NCBI GenBank assembly: GCA_964500605.1
Contig: CAZCOS010000095.1
Span: 1-5,387 of the forward strand
Length of the DNA: 5,387 nt
Direction of reading: 5' to 3'
Origin: Sterolibacterium sp964500605
Lineage (GTDB): Bacteria; Pseudomonadota; Gammaproteobacteria; Burkholderiales; Rhodocyclaceae
Position 1 is the first letter of the stretch. Every line of letters begins with the position of its first letter. The notes beneath the pieces are model-generated. The model ran no database searches. It saw only the letters and a list, made by a program, of their open reading frames with translations, and was not told where the DNA came from. Made by a program: the position numbers and the translations under genes. Shown one piece after another: positions 1 to 5,387 of this stretch.

Positions 1-72
1 TCTGCGCCTTATGGAACCCGGATCGATATCGAAGGGGACACCGGTTTCATCAGGGCAGGGGCGGCGCAGTAA
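1..72 (+). CDS. Possible C-terminal end of an unidentified upstream gene (partial)
   Basis: Reading from base 1 gives 23 open codons (SAPYGTRIDIEG at the start, ending in FIRAGAAQ) followed by TAA at 70-72. The TAA shares its last base with an ATG at 72-74, the TAATG arrangement common between adjacent bacterial genes. This is the only support. The other two plus-strand frames are also open over this short stretch, so openness alone proves nothing. I recognise no family in the 23 residues. If real, the upstream gene and the metallopeptidase gene would be in one transcript. Low confidence; the neighbouring sequence to the left would settle it. Confidence 0.35.
   Translation, partial: SAPYGTRIDIEGDTGFIRAGAAQ
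57..61 (+). promoter_or_regulatory. Candidate ribosome binding site for the alternative ATG at 72
   Basis: AGGGG lies 10 bases before the ATG at 72, which also overlaps a possible upstream stop codon (TAATG). By contrast, the ATG at 156 has only a GAGG at 137-140, 15 bases away and too distant to be convincing. Ribosome-binding evidence therefore favours 72, while signal-peptide evidence favours 156. Confidence 0.35.
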
Positions 73-155
73 TGCAGGACCGATATCAGCCGTATTCCCA
101 AGGCAGAAGGGCTCTTGCATCTGCAGATTCCACAACGAGGCCATGCAGCTCTCGT

Positions 156-1910
156 ATGTCTGCAGCACGTTGCAGCCGAAAGAAACCGATTGCAGCCCTG
201 ACTTGCTTGATGTTCCTCATTGCGGCGGGCAGTTTCGCTGGCGGTGAAGCGCATGCCAAGGCACCTCTGCAAATGAGCGTGACACTCAGGCCGCTCGCGG
301 AATCCGGAAAGATCAAGCATGTACAAGTCATCGAAGTGGTACGTGGCGCAAGCGCCAAAGCGGGTGATCCGCTCTTTCAGGTGCCTGCCAGAGTGACCAC
401 CGTCCAAGGTCAACCCTACAAGGACGGAGATGTCCGCGCGCGCGATGATGCAGGCGAGCTGCAGCTCGATGTCACTGTCGACTCGGAGCCCTCCGGGTAT
501 CCGCTTGACATGCGATCCTTCATATCGAAGCGTGCTTCCAGGGGCGATATCCATCTTCGCTATATCGCCGACGTTGCCGACGCCATGGCTCCGCGGTCGC
601 CAGGGCCGTCCTATGATCTGCGGAGCGCCAATGGCGGCTTCGGAGGCGCACCGTTCACCTTCCTGTTGATGCCTGCGACGGAAGAAAAGGATGTGGATTT
701 CAGCTGGTCATGGGATCTGTCTGCACTGCCTCCGGGATCACGAGGTGTGACCGTACACGGCGAAGGAAACCAACGATGGCAGGAATCGCCCGGCAACATA
801 GAGACACTATTTTTCCTGGCTGGAAACGTTCAAGGGTTTGCACCGGAGCATGGTCTCCTCAAAGCCTATTGGATCGGCAATCCGCCCTTTGATGTGCCAG
901 CGGCAGCAGCATGGTCTGTAGAGTCCTTCGACGCCTTGAAGACCTTCTTCAGGCAACCCGACATTCCGTCTTACACATTGCTGATGCGACCTTACCCACG
1001 ACCGCGAGATGGTGGCGGGGCAACAACAGGTGGTTTCATGTTGGAGTATGGTGAGGGGTGGTTGAGCGACACGTCGCGTCGCATCATGTTCACACATGAA
1101 ATGGTGCATCACTTCCTGGGACAATTGGAAGGCGATTCCGGCGCAAATGCCTGGTTTGCGGAGGGCCTTGCCGAGTTTTACAAGATCCGGATTCCACTCC
1201 GCCAGGGTTTGATCGACCTGCCGTCCGCCGCACGAGAGATCGCTTTCATGACGGACGCCTACTACACCAGCCCGTTTGTCGGCATGTCATTTGCGGAAAT
1301 TGGCAAGCGCCGCTGGTCGGATCGATCGATCCAGAACGTACCCTATAACCGTGGTTTCATGTATTTCGTAAACCTCGATGCCTCAATACGCCGCCACTCG
1401 CATGGGCGCCGTTCTCTGGACGACCTCGTCCTCACCATGCTGGAAAGCCGGCGCAGCGGCCAAGGCTATGACGAGCCAAAGTGGCGCCAACTGCTGCGCG
1501 ACGAATTGGGCAGGTACGGCGAAGTGGATTTCAACCGCATGCTCAGTGGTGAGCTGATCGAACCGCCCGAAAGCGCCTTCGGTCCCTGCTTTACAAGGCG
1601 CAGAGTGAAGCGACCTCGACCCGTGCTCGGATTTTCCGAGGACAGCCTTCTCATGAAACCTCACGTGATCAAGGGCCTATTGGCATATTCCAACGCATCG
1701 CGGGCAGGCTTGGCTGAGGGTGACGCAGTAGTCAGCTTTGACGGGGTCACGCCACGCATTGCTCATAGTGCGGCGAATGTACTCTTGGACAAAGAGGTGC
1801 ATCTCATTGTCGATCGCGGCGGCAATCGCAAAGAGGTCTCCTTCTCATCCGAGGGACCCGAGATCACCGAAGACTATTGGGAATTGACCCAATGCACTTC
1901 CAGGAAGTGA
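156..1910 (+). CDS. Exported M61-like zinc metallopeptidase with C-terminal PDZ domain
   Basis: The product is a 584-residue predicted secreted peptidase. The chosen start gives a standard signal peptide: basic n-region (MSAARCSRKK), hydrophobic core (IAALTCLMFLIAAG) and an AHA cleavage site near residue 34. The catalytic signature is HEMVH at residues 314-318, followed 18 residues after the second His by Glu336 in WFAEGLAEFY. This is the HExxH plus downstream Glu zinc site of gluzincins. A C-terminal segment at about residues 489-580, including SNASRAGLAEGDAVVSFDG, resembles a PDZ domain. Catalytic domain plus PDZ is the layout of family M61 (glycyl aminopeptidase-like) enzymes, though M61 usually reads HEYFH, so this is a divergent member. 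It should cleave peptides in the periplasm or outside the cell; the substrate is unknown. An in-frame ATG at 72 has a better Shine-Dalgarno (AGGGG at 57-61) but would put 28 poorly coding-like residues before the signal peptide. The gene converges on the S10 gene 43 bases away. Confidence 0.85.
   Translation: MSAARCSRKKPIAALTCLMFLIAAGSFAGGEAHAKAPLQMSVTLRPLAESGKIKHVQVIEVVRGASAKAGDPLFQVPARVTTVQGQPYKDGDVRARDDAGELQLDVTVDSEPSGYPLDMRSFISKRASRGDIHLRYIADVADAMAPRSPGPSYDLRSANGGFGGAPFTFLLMPATEEKDVDFSWSWDLSALPPGSRGVTVHGEGNQRWQESPGNIETLFFLAGNVQGFAPEHGLLKAYWIGNPPFDVPAAAAWSVESFDALKTFFRQPDIPSYTLLMRPYPRPRDGGGATTGGFMLEYGEGWLSDTSRRIMFTHEMVHHFLGQLEGDSGANAWFAEGLAEFYKIRIPLRQGLIDLPSAAREIAFMTDAYYTSPFVGMSFAEIGKRRWSDRSIQNVPYNRGFMYFVNLDASIRRHSHGRRSLDDLVLTMLESRRSGQGYDEPKWRQLLRDELGRYGEVDFNRMLSGELIEPPESAFGPCFTRRRVKRPRPVLGFSEDSLLMKPHVIKGLLAYSNASRAGLAEGDAVVSFDGVTPRIAHSAANVLLDKEVHLIVDRGGNRKEVSFSSEGPEITEDYWELTQCTSRK
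1895..1909. repeat. Perfect short inverted repeat at the end of the metallopeptidase gene
   Basis: CACTTCC and GGAAGTG flank a single central A, so the RNA could fold as a 6-bp stem with a CAG loop. It overlaps the final codons and ends one base before the last base of the stop codon. The longer form GCACTTCCAGGA (1894-1905) also pairs, apart from one extra base, with TCCTGAAGTGC at 1961-1971 inside the 3' end of the converging S10 gene. That would enclose the convergent gap in a larger stem-loop. No T-run follows on either strand, so a Rho-independent terminator is not supported. Confidence 0.45.
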
Positions 1911-1953
1911 GCGGCCGGGCAGATGCGGCACATGAGGGCGCATGACCATGACC

Positions 1954-3501
1954 TCAATCCTCCTGAAGTGCCTGTTTGATGAACGCGGATATATCGGCAG
2001 GAACGGACTTGCCGCCATCGCCCAGGTAACACATGTGACCGGACCAGTAGGATTTGATCGTCGTATGAGCGTCCTTCAGGCGGCTTTCGACGCCGAGCTC
2101 CGCCGCACCGATGGTGCCTGCGAGCACGTCGAACCAACCTCCCATGAACATCACCCGAAGTGAGTGGTTGCGACGCGCCTCATTGACGAGAGTCATTCCC
2201 GGATCGATGCGAGGTCCCCGGTTCTTCCAGCTCTCATCGATATCCACCAGCAGACGGTATTGCACAGAAGCATCGATCCCGATTTCCTGCGACATGTAGG
2301 CATGAAACGCGGCGGCAAAGGGCGCCGCGATCTGACTCAGGAGCGCATCATTCGCGACGTTCGGGTCCATGCCGACCGGCATCAGTCCAACTGCATCCGT
2401 GCTCGGCTTGCTGGGCTGTGTATAACGCCCGTCGAAGACACTCATTTCGAGCCCCGATGACGCCAACAACGCACGACTGAACTCAACCGCGGAAATCCGG
2501 AAATTGCGGATGCGGATGTAGTCGGGCGGCAGCCCGATGAATTCCGACATGTGTCCTGCCAATGTCTCGGCCTCCTTCGAATCGAGCGGGCCGGCGGAAG
2601 ACCTGGCGATGCCGGGGCCAAGTTCGTTGGCGGCGAAGGTGCGAGCGGCATCAATGAATTGCTCGAAGGTCCGCCCTTCATGCGATACCCGGCTGTGATA
2701 CCAGGCGGTGGCCGCCATGGTCGTGAAGTTGGTCCGGAATCGCAGATCGCTGTCCAACGGAACCAGTCCGCCATCATGCCCGATGAGAATGAGGCCCCGG
2801 AATGAAACGCCGAGAAGTGGAGACTTGTTGGCGCCGCCCATGAGCACGTCGGTGAGAAGGCTGGCACGGACCGTTCCATAGCTCTCGCCCAGCAGGAATT
2901 TCGGGGACTCCCAACGCCGATTCGCCTTGAGCCAGGACTCGATGAACTGACCCACCGATGCCGCATCCTGGTTGCTGCCGTAAAAGTCGGATTCGCGCCC
3001 CTTCCCGACGACTCGGCTGAAGCCCGTGCCGATGGGATCGATGAAAACGAGGTCAGCCACCGCCAGCGGGCTGTCCGGATTGTCGATGAGCGCTGCGCTG
3101 CTGGAGCGTGGACCAGAGGGGTCACCGAAGGCCAGCTTCCGGGGCCCGATGCCGCCAAGGTGCAGCCACGCTGAGGAAGACCCGGGACCGCCGTTGAAGA
3201 CAAAGAGTACCGGGCGCGTTCTGGACGCGCCGCGATCCATGACGTACGAGAACGAAAATAGTCGTCCGATCACGTCGTCTTGATCATTCTTGATCGGTGT
3301 ATACCCGGACACCACGGTGTACGAGAGGTTTTTGCCGCCAAGCATGGCTTGGCGGCGGGATACGAAGCGCTGTGCCGGCACATCAGCAGCACCCTCCTTG
3401 GGGCTGGAGGATGGAGACGTGCCATGTGCAGCAGCAGCGGTCACGAGCATGACTGCATTGAGTGTGATGAGACGAATCGACATCGAGCGCATCAGTTTCA
3501 T
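1954..3501 (-). CDS. Exported serine carboxypeptidase, peptidase family S10
   Basis: The product is a 515-residue alpha/beta-hydrolase peptidase expected to remove C-terminal residues from peptides. S10 hallmarks appear in order: NGGPGSSSAW at residues 103-112 (oxyanion-hole region), DPIGTGFS at 155-162, the nucleophile Ser207 in GESYG, Asp458 in GGWFDVLAG and His489 in SGHMCY. These give the full Ser-Asp-His triad, and the roughly 250 residues between Ser and Asp leave room for the lid insertion typical of the family. The N-terminus MKLMRSMSIRL, a hydrophobic core (ITLNAVMLVTAAAA) and cleavage near residue 25 form a Sec signal peptide, placing the enzyme in the periplasm or outside. The start is supported by AAGGGA nine bases upstream. 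An upstream extension to 3588 would overlap the CapA-like gene and add 29 residues before the signal. It begins 37 bases after the CapA-like gene and is probably in the same operon. The frame is intact. The natural substrate cannot be read from the sequence. Confidence 0.92.
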   Translation of the reverse strand: MKLMRSMSIRLITLNAVMLVTAAAAHGTSPSSSPKEGAADVPAQRFVSRRQAMLGGKNLSYTVVSGYTPIKNDQDDVIGRLFSFSYVMDRGASRTRPVLFVFNGGPGSSSAWLHLGGIGPRKLAFGDPSGPRSSSAALIDNPDSPLAVADLVFIDPIGTGFSRVVGKGRESDFYGSNQDAASVGQFIESWLKANRRWESPKFLLGESYGTVRASLLTDVLMGGANKSPLLGVSFRGLILIGHDGGLVPLDSDLRFRTNFTTMAATAWYHSRVSHEGRTFEQFIDAARTFAANELGPGIARSSAGPLDSKEAETLAGHMSEFIGLPPDYIRIRNFRISAVEFSRALLASSGLEMSVFDGRYTQPSKPSTDAVGLMPVGMDPNVANDALLSQIAAPFAAAFHAYMSQEIGIDASVQYRLLVDIDESWKNRGPRIDPGMTLVNEARRNHSLRVMFMGGWFDVLAGTIGAAELGVESRLKDAHTTIKSYWSGHMCYLGDGGKSVPADISAFIKQALQED

Positions 3502-3510
3502 TTTCACGGA

Positions 3511-3516
3511 TCCCTT
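3511..3516 (-). promoter_or_regulatory. Ribosome binding site of the S10 carboxypeptidase gene
   Basis: On the minus strand AAGGGA is followed by nine bases and then the ATG at 3501-3499. It lies inside the 37-base gap after the CapA-like stop codon. This selects the start that gives a clean signal peptide over the in-frame ATG at 3588 and the GTG at 3507, which would be only three bases from this site. Confidence 0.7.
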
Positions 3517-3538
3517 GATGTACCTGTTTGTCCGGATA

Positions 3539-4930
3539 TCAGGGCCAAACGGTTCCTGATGTGCCTGTGACCTCGATCCTGGTTCCAAATCCTGTCGACA
3601 GTCTCTGCATCTCCGCGAGAATATTCCGCGAGTGCGCCGCCGATGCCAGGTGCGGGATTCCGCGGCGGCCGGGTCCGCCCTCCTGGCCCAAGTCCAGAGG
3701 ATGGAGGCGAATCCACTGTAGCTTCCCGTCGTGGAAAGTGGTCTCCATGACGAGACCCTCGTACCAACTCTTCGGGTTCAATCCTTGCGGACGGGCGGTG
3801 GCGGTGGGAGCATCCGGTTGCACCGTGGGTTTGGGTCCGAAGAAATTGGTGCGCTCATCCTGTGTCAGCCAGATGCGACCCGTCAGCATGAATACGCCGA
3901 GTCCGTAGAAAATCGGCTTGCCCTTGTAGATTTCGATCCCTCGCAACGAATGGGGACCGCCTCCCATGACCATATCTGCGCCCACGTCGATGGCCTGGTG
4001 AGACAAATCCACCAGAAAATCGGCCTGCTCTCCCGGCGCGTCATCGTCCATACCTTCGCGGTTTTCGTGTGCATGGATGGTGAACACCACGAAATCGGCC
4101 TGCTGCTTTGCGTCGCGAATCGAGGCGAGCAGGGCATGGTGATCAAACGTATTCAGCTCGTAGACGTATTGCGGAGGCGGGCCCTCGCGATAAACCCGTC
4201 CATCGAACTCAAGGTCACCCGACGAATTGGGCTTTCCGGCCGCGGCCCGAAGATGTGTCATCCTCTCGCGTGTCACCACCTGGATCTCACGCCGGCGAAG
4301 CGTGCTGATGCCCCGTCTTGCAGGCATGTTGTCGATGCAATCCTGTGCGCGTGCGCCTTCCTTGAAGGTCGAGGCGGTCGCGACGAGCGCGATCCGGCCC
4401 TTCGGCGTTTTCAGGAAGCGGGCGCCGCGTGCTTCTGCGAGTGCGGCACCATCGCCCGCATGCACGATTCCGGCGGAATCCAGCAATCCTTCTGTGGCAA
4501 TCAGCCCCGCAGTTCCCCAGTCATTGGAGTGATTGTTGGCAAGAGACACCATGTCGATCCCCATCGAGTGAATATCCCGGGCCAGTTCCGCCTTTCCGAC
4601 CAGCACGTAAGGGCCTCCAGGCGCTTCACCCGTGAATGTGGATGGCTCGAAGAACACGCCCTCTTGATTCCCAATGGCGACATCACCGCGCCGGATGATA
4701 TTGAGTACATCGAGGAGACCAGGGTCTGGAGTCTGCGCGACGGCATCCGAATGGATCAGATCGCCGACGCTGACGACCGAGAACTCACCCTTGATACTCG
4801 CCGGTTTTGCAGGGAGCACCAGCACTTGATCAGGATCGGGAATCTCCCATCGTTCCGGCCCGGCGACGCATGGAGTCACCAGGAGCAGCGCCAGCGTTCC
4901 GAGGATGAGGTGTATGCAGGGCTTCCTCAT
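3539..4930 (-). CDS. Exported CapA-family (PGA_cap) metallophosphatase-fold protein
   Basis: The product is a 463-residue protein of the CapA family, named after poly-gamma-glutamate capsule synthesis and built on a calcineurin-like phosphoesterase fold. Family motifs in order are SVGDL at residues 54-58 (Asp57), GNQEG at 87-91 (Asn88, Glu90), SLANNHSNDWG at 129-139, HAGDG at 157-161, TIHAHEN at 285-291, and GGGPHSLRGIEIYKGKPIFYGLG at about 323-345. Two positions differ from the form I know best (GHHPH or GHGPH, and SLGNF): the first His is Gly, and the Asn of GNF is Val in GVF. MRKPCIHLILGTLALLLVTPCVAG is a Sec signal peptide. A Cys lies near its end, but TPC is not a good lipobox. The start has AAAGGG six bases upstream; an in-frame ATG at 5056 with a strong AAGGAG would add 42 residues. 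No capB or capC partner is present, so a capsule role should not be assumed. It is the first gene of a likely two-gene operon with the S10 peptidase. Confidence 0.88.
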   Translation of the reverse strand: MRKPCIHLILGTLALLLVTPCVAGPERWEIPDPDQVLVLPAKPASIKGEFSVVSVGDLIHSDAVAQTPDPGLLDVLNIIRRGDVAIGNQEGVFFEPSTFTGEAPGGPYVLVGKAELARDIHSMGIDMVSLANNHSNDWGTAGLIATEGLLDSAGIVHAGDGAALAEARGARFLKTPKGRIALVATASTFKEGARAQDCIDNMPARRGISTLRRREIQVVTRERMTHLRAAAGKPNSSGDLEFDGRVYREGPPPQYVYELNTFDHHALLASIRDAKQQADFVVFTIHAHENREGMDDDAPGEQADFLVDLSHQAIDVGADMVMGGGPHSLRGIEIYKGKPIFYGLGVFMLTGRIWLTQDERTNFFGPKPTVQPDAPTATARPQGLNPKSWYEGLVMETTFHDGKLQWIRLHPLDLGQEGGPGRRGIPHLASAAHSRNILAEMQRLSTGFGTRIEVTGTSGTVWP

Positions 4931-4936
4931 GATCAT

Positions 4937-4942
4937 CCCTTT
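4937..4942 (-). promoter_or_regulatory. Ribosome binding site supporting the secreted start of the CapA-like gene
   Basis: On the minus strand AAAGGG is followed by six bases (ATGATC) and the ATG at 4930-4928, which opens directly into the signal peptide. The ATG at 4936 immediately abuts this site and is a less likely start. Confidence 0.6.
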
Positions 4943-5061
4943 ACAGGTCCCGGGGTGCAACATTTGGGAAAGCGCCGGGAGGCATATACCCGCGGGACGA
5001 TCTCGTGCATCACGCCATGCCAGGTTGCTGAATTCGGAATGCTGAGGATATGGCATAGCCG

Positions 5062-5067
5062 CTCCTT
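5062..5067 (-). promoter_or_regulatory. Strong Shine-Dalgarno before an alternative upstream start of the CapA-like gene
   Basis: On the minus strand AAGGAG sits five bases before an ATG at 5056-5054 that is in frame with the CapA-like protein. As a sequence this is the best Shine-Dalgarno in the window. Use of this start would add 42 residues (beginning MPYPQHSEFS) in front of the signal peptide. Such an extension is unusual for a Sec substrate, so this is either the true start with an atypical leader or a second start. Confidence 0.45.
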
Positions 5068-5150
5068 GATGGTCGATTGCGCGGCCGTAGATGCGCTGAT
5101 TGCCGGATAGACTAACAAATCAGCTTCGGCAGCCTATCTGCGCGACATCT

Positions 5151-5168
5151 GGTTGCCGGCCGGCAACC
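5151..5168. repeat. Perfect 18-bp palindrome, possible operator
   Basis: GGTTGCCGGCCGGCAACC reads the same on both strands, with nine-base arms and no spacer. If one base (5150) is bulged, ATC at 5147-5149 also pairs with GAT at 5169-5171. It lies 95 bases upstream of the alternative CapA-like start (5056) and about 220 bases upstream of the preferred one. Dyads of this kind are often sites for dimeric regulators. No T-run follows on either strand, which argues against a terminator. The regulatory role is inference. Confidence 0.5.
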
Positions 5169-5191
5169 GATGATTTGGCGGTGCAGAAGCC

Positions 5192-5206
5192 CACGCCGGC
5201 GGCGTG
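5192..5206. repeat. 15-bp inverted repeat with one-base centre
   Basis: CACGCCG and CGGCGTG flank a single G. It sits 23 bases from the larger palindrome, in the same non-coding gap, within a very GC-rich stretch where chance dyads are more likely. No T-run follows. Confidence 0.35.
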
Positions 5207-5314
5207 CGGCGGCTACGCCATGGCCAATGACATCAAGGCCCCCCGTCAGGCGCTAAAGCTGGAGAGCGTCTATTATCCAGCAGCGTGTCGCTGTCAGACT
5301 TGGCTCTGAAAAGA

Positions 5315-5387
5315 TGGTGGTGAGGGAGGGAATTGAACCCTCGACCCCGGCGTTATGAATGCCGTGCTCTAACCAACTGAGCTACCT
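5315..5387 (-). tRNA. tRNA-Met(CAU), elongator type, 5' end cut by the window edge
   Basis: Read on the minus strand, the gene runs from acceptor position 5 to an encoded CCA (5315-5317); only the first four acceptor bases lie outside the window. The D arm is GCTC/GAGC with the loop AGTTGGTTA. The anticodon loop is TTCATAA with CAT at 5357-5355. The T arm is GAGGG/CCCTC with loop TTCAATT, and the 3' acceptor strand is CCTCACC with discriminator A. The anticodon stem lacks the three G-C pairs of initiator tRNA. The body pattern (AGAGCAC, then GGGGTC in the variable region) fits elongator Met better than the CAU tRNA-Ile that requires lysidine. One stem pair, 31-39, is A·C. Confidence 0.93.

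Larger units (their letters stand above)
4931..5314. other. Gap between the CapA-like gene and the tRNA with no convincing gene
   Basis: The stretch may contain the N-terminal extension of the CapA-like gene (4931-5056) and should contain the promoter of the minus-strand pair. I could not find a convincing -35/-10 pair. A 69-codon plus-strand reading frame (5100-5309) has no recognisable motif and no good ribosome binding site, so I do not call it. What stands out are the palindromes at 5151-5168 and 5192-5206 and a small hairpin at 5281-5293. Confidence 0.5.

Noticed and set aside
1911..1953. Rho-independent terminator in the convergent gap
   Set aside because: The best pairing, ATGCG with CGCAT, is a 5-bp stem with an 11-base loop and no T-run.
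2442..3203. A 253-codon minus-strand frame inside the S10 gene
   Set aside because: Its composition (Ser/Arg/Pro/Trp rich) and lack of motifs mark it as an out-of-frame shadow of the carboxypeptidase.
3517..3568. Imperfect direct repeat GATGTACCTGT / GATGTGCCTGT at the capA-like/S10 junction
   Set aside because: Two 11-base copies with one mismatch, one of them inside coding sequence, are compatible with chance; no third copy was seen.
3731..5110. A 459-codon plus-strand open frame antisense to the CapA-like gene
   Set aside because: It has no recognisable domain and runs opposite a gene with clear family motifs, a signal peptide and ribosome binding sites. Long antisense frames are common in GC-rich genes.
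5281..5293. Hairpin CAGCG-TGT-CGCTG just downstream of the tRNA as a tRNA terminator
   Set aside because: The stem is only 5 bp and no T-run follows in the tRNA's direction of transcription.
5100..5309. A 69-codon plus-strand open frame in the gap before the tRNA
   Set aside because: No good ribosome binding site, motif or hydrophobic segment, and it runs through the palindromes.
5315..5387. tRNA as an attachment site of an integrated element
   Set aside because: No integrase gene and no second copy of the tRNA 3' end is visible in the window.

Overview
The window looks like chromosomal DNA from a moderately GC-rich Gram-negative bacterium. All three complete genes carry N-terminal Sec-type export signals, and the genes are tightly packed. 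The set (an M61-like metallopeptidase with a PDZ domain, an S10 serine carboxypeptidase and a CapA-family protein) plus a proteobacterial-style tRNA-Met fits a proteobacterium. A Xanthomonadales- or sphingomonad-like host is my best guess from gene content, but the sequence does not settle the lineage.

Layout. Bases 1-72 may hold the last 23 codons of an unidentified plus-strand gene. A plus-strand gene (about 156-1910) encodes an exported gluzincin-type metallopeptidase with HEMVH, a downstream WFAEG glutamate and a C-terminal PDZ-like domain. It converges on a two-gene minus-strand unit separated from it by only 43 bases. Read in its own direction, that unit is a CapA-like metallophosphatase-fold protein (about 4930-3539), a 37-base gap with a clear ribosome binding site, then a serine carypeptidase-family (S10 serine carboxypeptidase) protein (3501-1954). 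Upstream of this unit lie about 260-380 bases without a convincing gene. They contain a perfect 18-bp palindrome and a second 15-bp inverted repeat. At the right edge is a minus-strand elongator-type tRNA-Met(CAU) with encoded CCA, missing only its first four bases.

How the parts relate. The CapA-like and S10 genes are probably co-transcribed. All three proteins should act in the periplasm or outside the cell, and two of them are predicted peptidases, so peptide or envelope-polymer processing is a reasonable but unproven theme. No insertion sequence, CRISPR array, integrase or phage gene is visible, and I see no clear sign of a new defence or mobile system. The points most worth a second look are the conflicting start-site evidence for two genes, substitutions in the CapA motifs, the palindromes upstream of the minus-strand unit, and an A·C mismatch in the tRNA anticodon stem.
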